A stretch of 64,000 bases of DNA from Onchocerca volvulus (lineage: Eukaryota; Nematoda; Chromadorea; Rhabditida; Onchocercidae), in assembly GCA_000499405.2 (NCBI GenBank), contig HG738138.1, positions 20,313,753 through 20,377,752 on the forward strand, in the 5' to 3' direction. The translations under genes and the position numbers were made by a program. The notes under the pieces are model-generated. The model saw only the letters and a program-made list of their open reading frames with translations. It was not told the origin of the DNA and did no database searches. Below, one piece after another: positions 36,601-51,100 of the stretch. Position 1 is the stretch's first letter. Each line of letters starts with the position of its first letter.

Positions 36601-39600
36601 AATCATTTTTAATTATATTGCTTATGTTGTTACGTATCGCATCATTATTCCATGTTGACCAATCTTCATGTTTTAACAAACGTTTGTCAATTTAATGGCA
36701 GACTTTTTTAGAACAGAACTTTTCTTTGATTTTTTCTTCAATGATGTATTGGTCACTTCGATAATTTATTGTATGGAGATTCATAAGTTTTGACTGTTCA
36801 TACCATCAATCGTTTTATAGATGATAACTGATACTTAAAAATTGGGAAAGCGATAGATGGGATATATTGCTTATGTTAGAATTTTTTTTTTTTTTTGTTT
36901 AAAACAATTAAATTGTGCTATTTTTAAAGATTTGGCTTCATTGCATTGCAATATTTACGTAAATATGTTTATAAACTTGATGGATATTTTTATAGACTGA
37001 TGGCTTATTCTGTTCAAATTCTTTCATCAGAGATACTAATCTCTTGGCCCTGCCTTTTGAACAGATATTGAGTCTGGCTGTGAGTATTCCGAATTTTTGG
37101 AGAAGAGAGTAGGACTGGGCTTGATACATCTATCCTCAGGGAATGTTGGTCTAACTAATGCTTTCCACATCGATTTGCGGAAGCAGAAATGTATTGGATC
37201 CCAAATAAGTACTTCTGCAAGGAGGCGAATGAACCTCTTCGTTATAGTCAAGATTGATTTGCTGTGAGCTATTAAATTTTCTTTCGCATTGTCTTCTGGC
37301 AGAATGATTTTCCATTTCCTTTGTTCAATTACTTCTCTTTTTCGTCATTTATACTATTTGCTTGGTGACACAGTTACGCTGACCGATTCATCTAATTAAG
37401 AGGAACTTTTAATATATCCATGCAGATGTATTGCTTCCATTCGATAGCCAAGAGGGCTTAAGATTCTTTGGCAGAGATAAAATCACTATATGCTTCATCT
37501 GTTGTAAAGTTATCAATCTAAGCGCATCGGAAAATCTACTTGTTCTAAAAACCATCTCAGTTCTTCTCGCCATTTACATTGTAAACTTCAAGTTCTAGCC
37601 CTACTAAAATTAGATACGCAATGATATCAATATTTTTTTTTGTTTTATTTTCGAAATGAACTTATAAAAATTATGCGTACGAAAGCTTTGATCATAAAAG
37701 CATTCTACTGTATATCCTTCTCTCTATTTATTTATTTAGTGTCTATATCGGTTTTAATTTTAGTCGTGATTTACAGCAACTTTCTGTATTCCATCTTCTA
37801 AATCTTCTGACCATGATTTTTGTTTTCTTTAATGCTTCAAAAAGTATTGAAAAAGTTAAAGAAGCATATAATAATTTATGAAGGTGAAAAAATATTGCTG
37901 TTGAATAGAGACCAAAAATATTATAATTTAACTAATTTAAATTCTAAAATTCAATTGCTTTTGCCAAGTTCAATAATTTCTTTATAACAATTCATTTAAT
38001 TTTCGAGATCTTTGATGTCGTTGATATGGGATGGTGATAATATAACCAATCTTTCCGAGAAGTCGTTTTTTCAGTTTTTATTATTATTAATAGTATTATT
38101 AATGTTATTACAAGCTACAAAATTAGTAACATTGTTACAATTTTTATGTCATATGTTGGATTAAGATATTGGATGTTTCAGTGATTAATTAATTTGTATT
38201 GATATTTTATCGACTAGCGTGTATCAGTGTTTCTCTAATATTTTTTTCTCTCGATAAAAGTTCACATCTTAAAATTTGTTAAAATTTTCGATTAAAATTT
38301 CCAAAGATCATTTTTTATCTTACCTCTTTTCTTCAGCAAGCAGAGGATAACTAATTATACAAGTAGAAAAAATGCTGAATCTTCTCTTGATTGAAAATAA
38401 GAAGAGGAAAAGATAAAACAAAAGGAAGATCATCATGATTATTAGAACCAAAGAAGATTCTAAATCTGTTGAAACAGAAGAATCAATAAATCTTGTTCCT
38501 CATCCAATTTTATAAATTTATTCGCCGTTTTATTTTTGTATGTTGACTGGCGCAGTGCCTAAAATAATAGAAATTAAGTCCTGTAAGCATTTAAAGTTGC
38601 TTATTGACTTGAGATGGCCAAAACAATCATTTCAATTGGTCATGCGGCATTTATGTGTCTTCAGATCAAAAAGTTTGCATCTTCAAAGGAGATGTGTGCT
38701 GCGATCATTGATCTACATCAAGATATATCAGAATTACGGATTAATGCTTTCTTCTTAGAACTTGTTTCAGTCGCAATTTGTAATCTTTATTGTTGTGAAT
38801 AAGAATCACATAAAAACTTCTGTGCTAAAACAGTTAGCAAGAAAATCATAAATCTTGGCGTGTCTATTCCAGGCAATTTCCACATAACCCTGTTGCTGCA
38901 TTCCTAAGAGGAACTTACCAAAAAAGAATCTTAAGCTAAGGGGAATTTACCAAGAAGGAATCTGAAGAGGAATTTACCGGGAATTAGAATGGATTTGAGA
39001 TTGAACTAAATGCATTGGAATTTTTGAAAAAAGCTTCTACACTCTCTCACGTCCGTTTTGAATTTTTATTGACCCAATTTTTGTGTACAATTCTTTAACT
39101 TCTAAGAAATGTAATTAAGGATTTTAAAATAATGTTGCGTTGTTTCTAAGAACAAAAACACGAATAAATTAAAATTTATTAGTGAAATGTCAGAAATTCT
39201 GATCACTTTTGCTGATCACATCTTATACGAATTTAAAGCAGTTTCTTTCTGATCTTTCGATCATAATTGCTTTGAATTTTTCCCTGACTGATAGAATTAT
39301 GAAGGATCTCATCGGGCTATTTCATAGTTTATTTTATTAAAATGCAGTTATTTCTCAACCTGTATTTTACTCTGCTAAGACATAATACCTCTTTTGTCTC
39401 TCTTTCATTTGAATTTTTTTTTTCGTTCATTTCCGATTAATTCACGAATTTATGCAAATTTCTCATTAAAATCAAAGCCTGATCTCAACATCTCTTCGTA
39501 GTTTAAAACAAGTTTGCGAAATACCAATCTCATTTCACTCATCTTTCTCAGCTGCTATAAATTTTGCTGTTTGTCATGAAACCTTTTTCATGACAATTTT

Positions 39601-42600
39601 CTTCTTTTTCATGTGACATTTATTGTGGATTGAAAGGACAAATGAGTGAGGGATAAAAAAAATTGACGACATAAAAGATATTTATTTTGAAAAAATAAAG
39701 TGCCATTTGCGATAAGAAGGTATCGAAAACTGAAATATTCATAAATCTGTCGTTATTTAGAGAGATATTGAAATGAATCTTTTTGCTTTACACATGGAGC
39801 ATTAAAGTGCTCGTAATAGAAAGGTTATTTGTAGAAAATGTGAATAAATAAAAAATTACAAAACAACTATGAATTCTATAGGCCATTTTAACTTAAGAGA
39901 CTATAATGAAATTATATATCAAGGCTGCCCACTATTAGTAATCAAACTGAGAAAGTGAGTAATTAATGGTCTATTTGTGGAGATTTGCTTACTTAAATAG
40001 CTTTTTGGTTGTGATAGAATCGTATTGACGATTTGATGAATAGATCAGTTTTTGGAATTGGAATATTTGATGCCATCAATTTCTCCTCCTCCTCCGTTCC
40101 CGTTATTCGTTAAATGATTTCAGCAGTGGATGAGAATTTTTTGCAAGATGAAATGATAAATGAATTGTTGATTAGAGTAAGAGAATGGAAAGCAACAGGT
40201 ACAATGGCGATTATACATTTTTCGCTCTTTGAGAAATAATTGGTGGACTTGTTTGGTACGATTTTAGCCGAAATATCTTCAGTTTTTTGTTGCCCGAAAT
40301 TGGTAGTGCAAAAATTTTTTCTTGTCCCTGTATTTACTGATTGCAGATCATTCTTTCAAGTAAAGACACAATTTCCATTTATAGAAATGCACTAACAAGT
40401 CTGGATTTTTATTTCTAGTTATTACTTACCATTGATTTTTGTTACTAAGCTTTCATTACGTTCCTGCAGTAAAGTATTCTCTTCATATTACTATCGACAG
40501 TAAAGCAAATTTGGGGAGAATTCATCGAAATTTTTAATTCTTCAAAGTTTTCAGTGAAATTTAGTATTAATTATGAAGTTCAATGAAGAGAATTCTGGTC
40601 GCAAATGCTAACTTTCCGGTTATTTCAAGTTTAATTAAACTTAGGAAAGTGATTAAATTTCAAGTAATTAGCAGTTACAACCGACTGTGATGGACACAAA
40701 TTTGGTTCCACTATGGTGTACGTAATTGTATTCAAGTGGCATGAGGGCATAGCGTCCTCCTTTACCTCCACCATTCCATGGCACGAGGCTTTCGTGTTGA
40801 GAAACACATCTTTTCACTGTTATATTCTAAATTTTGCAACTTGCCTGAGCAGAAAGTTACTCGAAAACAGCAGTTATGCAGGTTGCATTCCATTCACTTC
40901 ATAGCAAATAAATATGATGAAAGTCAGAAATGACTGTGTGGCTTTTGTATATACATTTCCATCACTTTGAAAGCTAGCAAATTTCATCAAAATTTTAGTT
41001 GTAATGACTGATTGCTTTAATAGAAAATGCAGTAATTAATATTGTCAAAGATGAATCCTGCATCAACTGAAACACTTTTCTGTTGCTGACATTGCTGACA
41101 TGACTCTGAACTTAAACAGGACGTTTTCTATGACATCGCTTTCTGAAAGTCGTTTAATTATTGATCTGCAAAGTTTTCCACAGATAAACTGTTATATTTC
41201 TTCCTTTTTGCTGCTCAAGCAAAACGTTATTGTTTCTTCCGATCATACAAAGTGACTTGACTTGACTAAGTAACAGAGAATTAACTTGATTGTGCGATCG
41301 CAAAGTAATCCACGTTAAATATTCTCCTCTTTGTTGCTTATTGTATTAGCCAACCTTTTAATATCAGGTTTTATTTTGACTTGTATAGATAAGCGTAATT
41401 ATACTAACTCTGTTTTGTGTAAAATGAAGTAAGAATGAGGTTCTCTTGTTTAAACTTTCTGCACCAGTGATTTCATAAAATAAGTAGAGAACTTAAACAA
41501 AGAATATGCAAATGAAGTGGTACAGGAAGAGAAATCGAAGAAGTGGAAGGTGATCAAAATCAGTAAGAAATGATGGATTAAAATATCAGCAAGATTGCAT
41601 CACTTCATCAATTCTCTTTTTTTTTTTCATTCGTCGATTTTTTCTGCTTGCTGGCTTTTACTACCACCATTGGCTGATATTACATCGTTTATTCCAATTC
41701 TAGACGAGACGGTTGTCAGCACTGTATTGACAACGAAACATCGAGATGATTGCTGGCTGTTACCTTTTTTTGATTTTATATTAAGAAAATTTTATAAATT
41801 TTCAAATCTAATTTTGCTCTTTTTAACTTCTTAAAAATTTATCATCTCTTTTTTCCTACGATTTTACAAATTTTGAACTTAATATTTCAAATTTCGTTAG
41901 ACTTCGTTCATATTTTCTCTCAAAATGTTCGATTTGTCTTTTTAGTTAAATAATGTTATACCACTATTACGAAATTACTTCAAAGTCCTCTCAGATGAAC
42001 AAAATATATTAATAATTCGAGAAAATTGCATAAAAAAAGGGAACCAACAGTTGAAAAAGGCTTAAAAGATTCAATGAAGTCTACTCATTGTGACTTCTTT
42101 GACATGTCAACTAGCACTGATTACTGGTAAACGGTGACGAAATTAGTTTCCTTCGGGGCCAAATTTGTCATCTGTTTGTTGTGGATGTCCTTTTTGTTGT
42201 CTAAATCGTAACTTGTGGCATTCCTTTTGTTGCCACCTCTATTCTGCAAGAAACAGCTTTTCGGGAAATTACTTATCCAATATTTTTCTCCGTACTCTTT
42301 TAGGTAACATTCCCTGTCACATTTGCTCGTTATTGATATGCTCTACAGTATGCTAAATTAGGTGGAGGAGAAAGGAGCTCTCTCTTTTACCTAATTTTCT
42401 TATTTGATAATTCTACGTCATTCCTTGCCGCATTGTAAAGCCGATATGATATGAAGTTAGAATCTGCTTGGTTTAATGTTTTGAATAAAATGAAGCTAAG
42501 AATACTATTTCAGTTGGAGGAACAGAATGAACGCTTACGGCTACAAAATCTGAAGTGTACTGCCCAGCTGCAGGTGCTAAAATCGTGTGCCGATCGAGCA

Positions 42601-45600
42601 AAACATTGGCAAACTTCTGTTCTCTTCTCCAATTCTGTGACGGTATGGTTATCATTAAAAATTTATGAATTAATGGATAAATTTAGAACTGTTGAACAAA
42701 TTATTTTATAAACGAATTGAAACTAACATTTTTTCTTTTGAAATTAAAGTCCGCGAAACAGATGATGCAATGTTTAATGGTTTTCGTCATATATTGGTGA
42801 ATATTTCGGAATTAGCATGTGTGGGATGGACATTAGCATTTCGGGATTATCTCTCTTTATTTGTCTTTATCGTCATGAACAATGTCGTAATGTGTGATGT
42901 TTGATTTCCAATAATTCTTGATAGGTACATTTGCAGGGAGCAGTAACATTGACGACGATGGACCGAACTTCAGATGACAGCGGTTTGACATCTGACGATA
43001 CATGGGAGAAAAAGATAGACCAGATGATGATGACGCAATCAGCTTCTGTTCTCGATAAAAGCAATTCATCGCGACATCCTAAAAAGCCTGGCTAGTTTTT
43101 TTTATGTAGCTGAATAATCTTTCATAGCTGTTTTAAAAGTCTTTTTTAGATTTGATTTCATTCGAATGACCTATTTCTTTGTCATTTTTATCCCAAATTT
43201 CGGTTAAATTTTAAAAAAATTTTTTTCATTCTGATTGTACTATGTTTTGATCAAAATGACACAGAGCGCATCATTAATATGTAATGGATGAATGTTAGCT
43301 AAATATACTTGCGCATGTTTGTGTTTCCTGAATGGTTATTCATCGTTAGGCATAATTTTGTCTGTTCCATCATTCGAAATCTATTTAATTTGAATTGAAA
43401 CTTTAGCTAATGGGCAAAATCAAAAATTATTTGAGATCTTGAGCTTATTCTCACTGCATTCAGCTCTTTGAATGTCAGGTAAATTTTGCTAGAGATTTCC
43501 AAAGACTTAATTTATTTTATTTCTATTTGATATTCGAAATCAGAAGCCCAAATTTTTCTTCAACTTAGTTTTTAAGTCAATCATTAAATTCGCAGAAAAA
43601 GGAAGTGCTTATGAGTCTTATGATATAAAAGATGGAATTTAAAAAAAAAATTGCTATATTCTTTTTTGCCATAAAGATTTCACTTACCTTCGGCTTCGGA
43701 ACTTTGAGCCACTAAACCTTTTCATTTCTTATTTACTTGCTGAATAGCTTATTTCATAGTCAAAATTCCGATATTGATCCATCCAGTAGAGCAGGCTGGC
43801 TAACGTATAGTTGGACATTGTGAATTCAAGCATTGCCGGCTTTTCCTGAGTATCCACTGTTATTGGTTCTGATGAGAAGGGTAATCGGAAATCGCTGAGC
43901 CTGTTTTGACCCTGTTTTGACCCCCCAGAACATTCCTCTGAAAAAGTTATTTTCAGTTCGTACGCATAGTTCATCGCAGGGAAGAGGGGAAAAGCAAAAT
44001 GATGAAACATCATCAACTACCGATTCTTCACCACGTGAAGAGAAATTAAAACCAATACCAACTCCACGGAAAACAAAATTTTCGAGGCCACCCGATTCTG
44101 TTACCGTAAGTTCTGGAACTTTTCACAAATTTTGAAATCATTCGTTTTTTTATCCATATTTTTTGATCAGTTGAAAAGTTTAAGGAGAGAAGTCAACTAT
44201 GCTTTTCAGAAATCATTCAAGTTTATCATATTGATCGGCTTATTTTTAACTGTACCGATAGGAAAAGAAGTGAAACATTTGTAAACATTTAAGAGAAAAT
44301 GTTAATTTACATAGTTCTGGAAATAATTATAAACAAAGGTTCCGAAGTGTTTACTGGTAAGCTTTTTGAAAAATGAAAGTGCTTTCGTAGTTATTGACAA
44401 TTGGTCAATAAGAAAGGAAGTTTCTGCAGTGCTATATGGCGATGAGTTTAATAAAAATACTGAAACAACTTCGTTTACATTCATTTATCTTACATCTCTT
44501 TCTTTTTTGAATTCATGCACATCATTTTAAATGCTGCTATATCGAGAATTAGTTGCAATTGCACTGAAATCAGAAAGTTTGATTTGAGTGCTTGAAACTG
44601 ATGACTGCCTAAAATGAGTATAGAATTAAATGCTCTAACGAATTAAAAATTTCCCTTTAAGCGTTCTTCTTTTGAAATCTCTAAAAAAAATTTTTTTCTC
44701 AATTTGATAATTAAATAAATTTTCGATTTAATGGTGTTTTACGGATTTAAATCATGTCACAATTATATAATATATGCAGGAGACTCCAAATAATTAAAAT
44801 GATAATACTGCTAATATTTGAAATTAAAATGGGATTGCATAGTGCTAGGACTTTTTTTTTTTGCAATATTTTTTTAAATGATTGAGTTACAATAAACAAT
44901 AAGATGTATTGTAATTCTAATGGCCTAAGTAACTCTCAATATGTTGGACGATTTCTTGAAAGGATGACTCAGAAGCATTTGTGTTTTAAGCAGGCTGTAT
45001 CGAGAGAGAAAATTTATTTGCCTGATAACTAGTTTCGAAAATTATTTCTTGTAAATGTTAGAGCCGTTACTCTGTGTTAAGTTTTGGAGTTGTATGTGAT
45101 GTGTTCAATAGTGAACAAACAAATAAAGTGTTCGGTGCTAGTGGCTTGCACATTTTCAGTTTATCGTTTGTCATTCATCGTAGTTTCTGCCATCGTTTCA
45201 TTGCCCATCATGGTCAGATGCTTCATTACTTCCCTTTCATTTATTGCTATTATAATTTATGAGAATGAGCTCTATCCATTAATGTATTAGTATCCTCGCA
45301 TGTCAACATATTGCCCATCCTCCTATCATTCATGATATCTTGAAGATCTTTGCAAGTCATTTTCCGACTAGATAAATATTGTAAAATTTCGCATATTCAG
45401 CTGAAACGAAATGGTTCTTAATTAGGTCTGATCGTGAACATACGAACTTTTTTCATGATATCTCGATTTCATGAGTTCCTTTTCTTATTTTAAAAATGGT
45501 CATTATGACTGATTAATTTGCATTCTTTGAAGATTATGAAATGCCAGCTTTTTTCTCTTAAACACTTATAATGTAGCTAAAAAGTCTGAACTTTCGACTG

Positions 45601-48075
45601 CACTCTCTTATCTTTATTTGCAGAAAGATATACTCTTATTTAAGAGTTTGTTTAAACTTCTTAGATATATTCTTAAATGAAGGTGAAATGGATTAAAAAA
45701 AATTTTTTTCAAATTTCATTATCATTTACTGTTTCGCAATTGCGATCAACAGTAAGTTTAATATACGAATAAAGATTTCCGCTATTTCACGTTTCAGATT
45801 GAAAGAGATAGTTTGAATTCATATGACGACGTAAATGATTATAGGGAGGATGATGAATTTTTCAACGAAATTGAATATTCGGAGTCTCCTGAAAAGTACG
45901 CTTTTCATTATTTTTATTAACTGTTCCGTGGCCATTAATTTTTAGGTGTAATGACAAATTTATTATTCACTGCCGTATTCAATAAATAAAAATTACTTTT
46001 GAAGAGCAATAAATGAGTGAGTAGACAAGATGTCGTATCTGTTGAAAAAATTGACTGTTAATGAGATAAAGTAAGGAAAATGTGGAGTAGCAGACGGCGT
46101 AGAAAATGAAATACGGAAGAATCAAAAAAACGAATTCAAGCTCTCAACATTTTTAATATAACTTAAACTTTCAAGCTCTAGATAATAATTTTTTGGTTTG
46201 AAAACATTCGAAGAATGTAATTTGAAAAGATGACTCATGATTCAAGTTGGTTGAAGAAATCGATGATTTTTTTCTTTTTTTTCTTTTTTTTTTTTGCAAT
46301 AAATTAATGTCACTGAAAGCTCTCTTAACTTCAAATAATGAGAACTTGTTCCTTAAAGTGAACCATTTTATGAGGGAACGAATGCAAGTTCTCTGAAGTT
46401 TTTTTTTTGGTGTTTTTAGAAAATTCTTCAGAGCTTTTTTCGGCATTCTAAAAAAGTTTGTCAGTCACAGTTCAGAAATAAAAAGTGCCGAAATCCATAA
46501 GATCATTCTTCTAATTGTTCTTTATTGCGTCTTCAAATGGTTTTGACATACTTGACCTCTAACTTGTGTCGTTAATATTATAATACCAACTAAACTATTT
46601 CGTTCAAATCACCGATTGATTGCGCTAACGTTTGATCGGTCTTTCTGATTTAATAATAAGCAACAGCGAAAATATCATTATATCATGCAGAACAAAAGGA
46701 ACTCTATTAAATTTTAATCGAGTATTTAATGCTTCAGAGTTGAATTTTTTGACAGCAATTTTCATTTTTTGCATTCGAAATTTTCAGGGATGTTGCCGAT
46801 TATGTAAATCTGAACGAACTTTTTTTGTTGAGATCAGATACTTACAATACAGTGATGCAGCATCCTCCTGCTTTACCGTTACATAAGCCACCAAGTCAGT
46901 GGGTAAGTATTGGATAATTATACTGCTCTAGTCTAAGACGCGGATTCTGGAACAACTGCACAACTTTAATCAGTTTTTAGGAGGAAGTCGAATCTAATGT
47001 ATATATATTTAATACTTTGCTCCGAATATATTTCAGATATTTTGCAGGAGACGAAATTGTATCAAATAGCAGAACGCTGCCTTAGTACAGTTATAAATGA
47101 CGATCATTTGGCTCAGTGCAGTGGTATCTTGAATAGAAATATGAATGATAATGTAAGCAACCTTTTTGTACGAATTTCTCATCCCTTAATGGAGATAATT
47201 TTTCAGTTTCCAAATACCGAAATAAAAAACGGATATCTTTTAGACAAGTGACTTGTGTTCGTCTCCTTCACGCGGTTCTGGTGAGAGCTCAAGGTCATCA
47301 AATCAGCATAAAAGTCGCATCGATTTCATGAGTATTAAGGAAGGGGATTATGCGATACCACCAGATGCAAGTCAAGATATCAGAGCAACTCTAATCAGTT
47401 CCACTGAACCTGTAGGCTAATTTGTCTACTCTTCTCATTTGGAAACACACTACATCCTAAACAGGAATTTTTTTTTTTTCAATCTTTTTGGTTAATTAAT
47501 TGCTATTTTAGCTGGAAAAATGTGGTTATTTGATACAGATGACTGATAATAGACTCAAGTCGCTGAAAAGACGTTATTTCGTGTTCAAGAATGGTTTTCT
47601 TACTTTGTATAGAACGCAGGTTAGTTGATACTTTGGTATCATTCAATCTCATTTTTGTTCAGTTAATACCTTGGTATCATTCAATCCTATTTTTGTTTTA
47701 GGTTTCATTGCAGTGTTTTCAATAATTCAATTCTTTAATTTCTATCAAAAAGCAGCCTTTTTTTGAATCTGAAGTTAAGTTATTAAAGTCCAATAAACCT
47801 ATGCTTATCTTTTATTCGTTATTTTCATTTATTTACATTTTCATCCATGGAAAAAATTTGCAGAAAAATCATTTAAAGGGCGAAGAACCACTTATTAGAA
47901 TTGCAATGTCCGATATTCGTTCAGTCACAAAGCTGATCAACAAAATGGGTTACGGTTTGCAGGTTTTTTTTTTTTTTTTTTTTAATTAAAATTTCATTTC
48001 TCAGCACTTTTGTTATTTTCTGTTGTTATATTGGAAGATGTAATAGAGCGAAATATACGAACTATAAATTTTTTT

Positions 48076-48137
<62 letters not shown>

Positions 48138-51100
48138 AAAGAGAAATGAAGTAACAACCATTCTTAACGAAATAATAGTCCCATATTTATAGATAACGAC
48201 AGCAAACAGCGAGTACTGTTATGCAGCCGAATCAGATCGTGCTACTGATGAGTGGATTGCTATTCTTACTCGTAGTTTACGTACTGCAACTATTTCTGAA
48301 GTTAGCCAACGTACCACTGGTCTTAATGCTGACATTAATGGCTATGTCATAAAGGTGATGCAATATTTTGGTTTCTCTTGATGAGACACTTTTAATAATC
48401 ACTAATAATTTTGCTCAGTAAGAAATTGCTTGATTGAGATTAACAGCTCCACTTTCGTTAATTAAGTATCTAACATTTTATTTTTTACCAAATATAAACA
48501 GAGTTGTTTTTTTTTTTTCCATTTTAATGGCTAAACATCATTGTAATGTAAATTTCAGGCAAAATGTGGTAGTACACGACGTTTTTTCGCATCCATAGTA
48601 GATAATAAATTGCTGTTTTTCAAGAATTCTGATGATCGGGTTAGAAATTTTTGTTTTTCTTTGATCAATATGATATATATATGGCATGGTTTTTGGTAAA
48701 GAATGTTACTGTTATATGATCATTTTTAGGTTCCATGTTCCCATATGTATCTGCGAGGCGCACATATCTGTGATAAAATAAAAACTGCTGCTGATGAATC
48801 AAGTGGAAGTTCTGATGAACAAAATGAAAATCATATAAAAGAATTCGATCACACTATCTCGATTGAGGTCTTTCTTATCGCAGTTAACATTTTCGGATTC
48901 TTTTTGGTTTCATTAAAGTAATTTATAAAATTTCTGTAATTAATATAAGTTCATCTATCGTGTGCTCATTTTTGCATGCACTTTCGTGAATCACGGCTTT
49001 AGATTGCAAATGTCGACCCAGTTTATATTGTTTTGCGAAGTGCTGAAGAAAAAGAAAAATGGATCTATTTTTTGGAAAAGGCCGCTAATGCTGCAACATT
49101 TAATGGAACTGCTTTCGAGATACTCATGCAAAGAATGATGACACAAAATGTTGATGACGGTAAAAGTATTTTTTACTACAGCATTTTTTCGTTTACAAAT
49201 CTGCATAATATCTTTTTCGGATGGAATCCAATTTATGCTCTTATCGTCAATGAATATTTCGAAAAAACAAATTTTTCTGTGCTGTTGTAATTGACTAAGG
49301 GTTTACTTATTTTTTAATCTATAATTAGTCGGAAATATCAAACCTGTCTTTTATATGGAAGAAAGAACGAATATCTCTTTTCATTCTTTTTGCTTAGAAG
49401 AACAAGTTTCAGTTTTTTTCAGCTTTTCTATTATTTCTCAAAATTTGATACAAATTTTAAAGTTTTTCCGTTGAGTTAATGGTTTTCAAATCACCGTAAG
49501 AAGGAATTTGATATTGGTCAAAAGATTTCATATATTTTCATCAAAAAGAACATTGCAACATTCATCTATATAAATAAAAATGTAAAGGCTACCTGTTACT
49601 TCTCAGTGATCTCCGCAAGTTCTCCACCGATTCTTTCCAAATTTTGACACAACCTTACATTCGAATAGGCGCGTGCTCTTATGTAAACATACTTTTTTTC
49701 ATGTATCACGTGCGTGATAACTAAAAGTAAGTGAGGAGGCGGAGTTGTTGACCCCGCCTTCCTTTTTTTCTCTCATTCGTCTTCTCCCTCCCATCTCTCT
49801 AATAACAATAATCCGCCTTCCCTTTTTTCTCTCATTTCTCTTCTATCTCCTACCTCTCTTTCTCTATTGCCATGCTTATTACATTACGTGGATTTATCCG
49901 AGGAAAGAAGGAAAAAATGATAAAAAGAATTAAAATGCTTTTTGATATGGCATATAAACATAAAGATTTTTGTATCTGAAACAAATCTGAAAGAGAAATT
50001 TTAAATACCTGTTAAAATTCGAAATTGGAATTCTTTTTCTTTAATAAAAACTAGCTTAATTTGTTTGTAAAAAGGAATCAATTCAATCTAAAGAAAGTTT
50101 ATTATGTTAATTCTAAATATCTCTTAGGATCAATTTTTTGCTCAGTTAATCTTCTCCGACTGAATTTTAATTTAACTTAATTTGATGTAAATTTAATGTT
50201 AAAATATTAACTCATAATTTTCTTTATTTTTCCATAGATTAAATATTCAAATCCATCGGAAGTACTGGTGACTTATTATTTAATACAATCGATACTAATT
50301 CTTCTTTTTTTTTTTTTAAATTTTATTCACATTATAGCCTTGTTTATTTTTATTTATCTATCTATAACTTATGCCTACAAATCGCGAACAAAGTTCTCAA
50401 TCAATTGGGAATGCCATCTCCGAATCGATCTGCTGCTGCTTCGCTCGATGTAGAATTGCGTCGCGAACAAAATTACGCACGACTGATCTTTTGTTATATG
50501 TGCAGTCAAATATTCTTAAGCTATTATTTGAGCAAAAAGGCATTTGCGGTCAAATAATGCCAGCTGTCAATAAGGGAGTTGGGGAAATCTTCCTTTTAGT
50601 TCAGGTGAACATCATCTGTAATTCCTCGATCGACACCAGCGACGAAATAAATGATTGCCCTGAAATACTTTACTTTGTGGCGACACGTAAAGACGTTAAA
50701 ATTAGCTATAAATATGCGTGTTTAGCTGCAAAACGATCGATTAGCTGGAATATTTTCATATCGATTGCTGGAAATAGGGAACGGGAAGGTGCCGGTTGAT
50801 CTGACTACAGGATGAATTTCATTGCCTCATAACTTTTGCAATTTAACATCAAAAGAAGAGTTGGTTGAAAAAGTATTTCCCAATATTCAAACCAATTATG
50901 AGAATCACGATTGGCTGAGTGTACGAGCTATTCTTCCGGCTAAGAACAAAGACGTCGACGAACTTAACAACATTATACAGTCTAACATTCAAAGCGAAGA
51001 AGTCACAAATAAGTCCGTCGACACTGTTGTAGAAGCAGATGAAGCGATTAATTATCCAACAGAATTTTTAATTCACCCGATCTGCCAGGAATGTCACTGT

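Larger units (their letters stand above)
30706..42513. other. 11.8-kb first intron of max-1
   Basis: No exon or nested gene was recognised. It contains a 33-bp tandem repeat (33032-33109), a GC-richer patch at about 35390-35640 and AT-rich filler. Frames near 35383-35626 and 36938-37251 lack motifs. An in-frame ATG at 42451 opens into exon 2 without splicing and could serve a shorter isoform. Confidence 0.6.

Noticed and set aside
36938..37251. Overlapping minus-strand frames
   Set aside because: Looked protein-like at first, but no motif or paired splice sites could be found.
46171..46446. 91-codon Lys-rich minus-strand frame
   Set aside because: Lys/Ser-rich low complexity produced by T-runs on the plus strand within max-1 intron 5.
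49745..49933. Leu/Phe-rich 62-codon frame in the Helitron
   Set aside because: It reads the pyrimidine-rich tandem repeat and has no helicase or Rep similarity.
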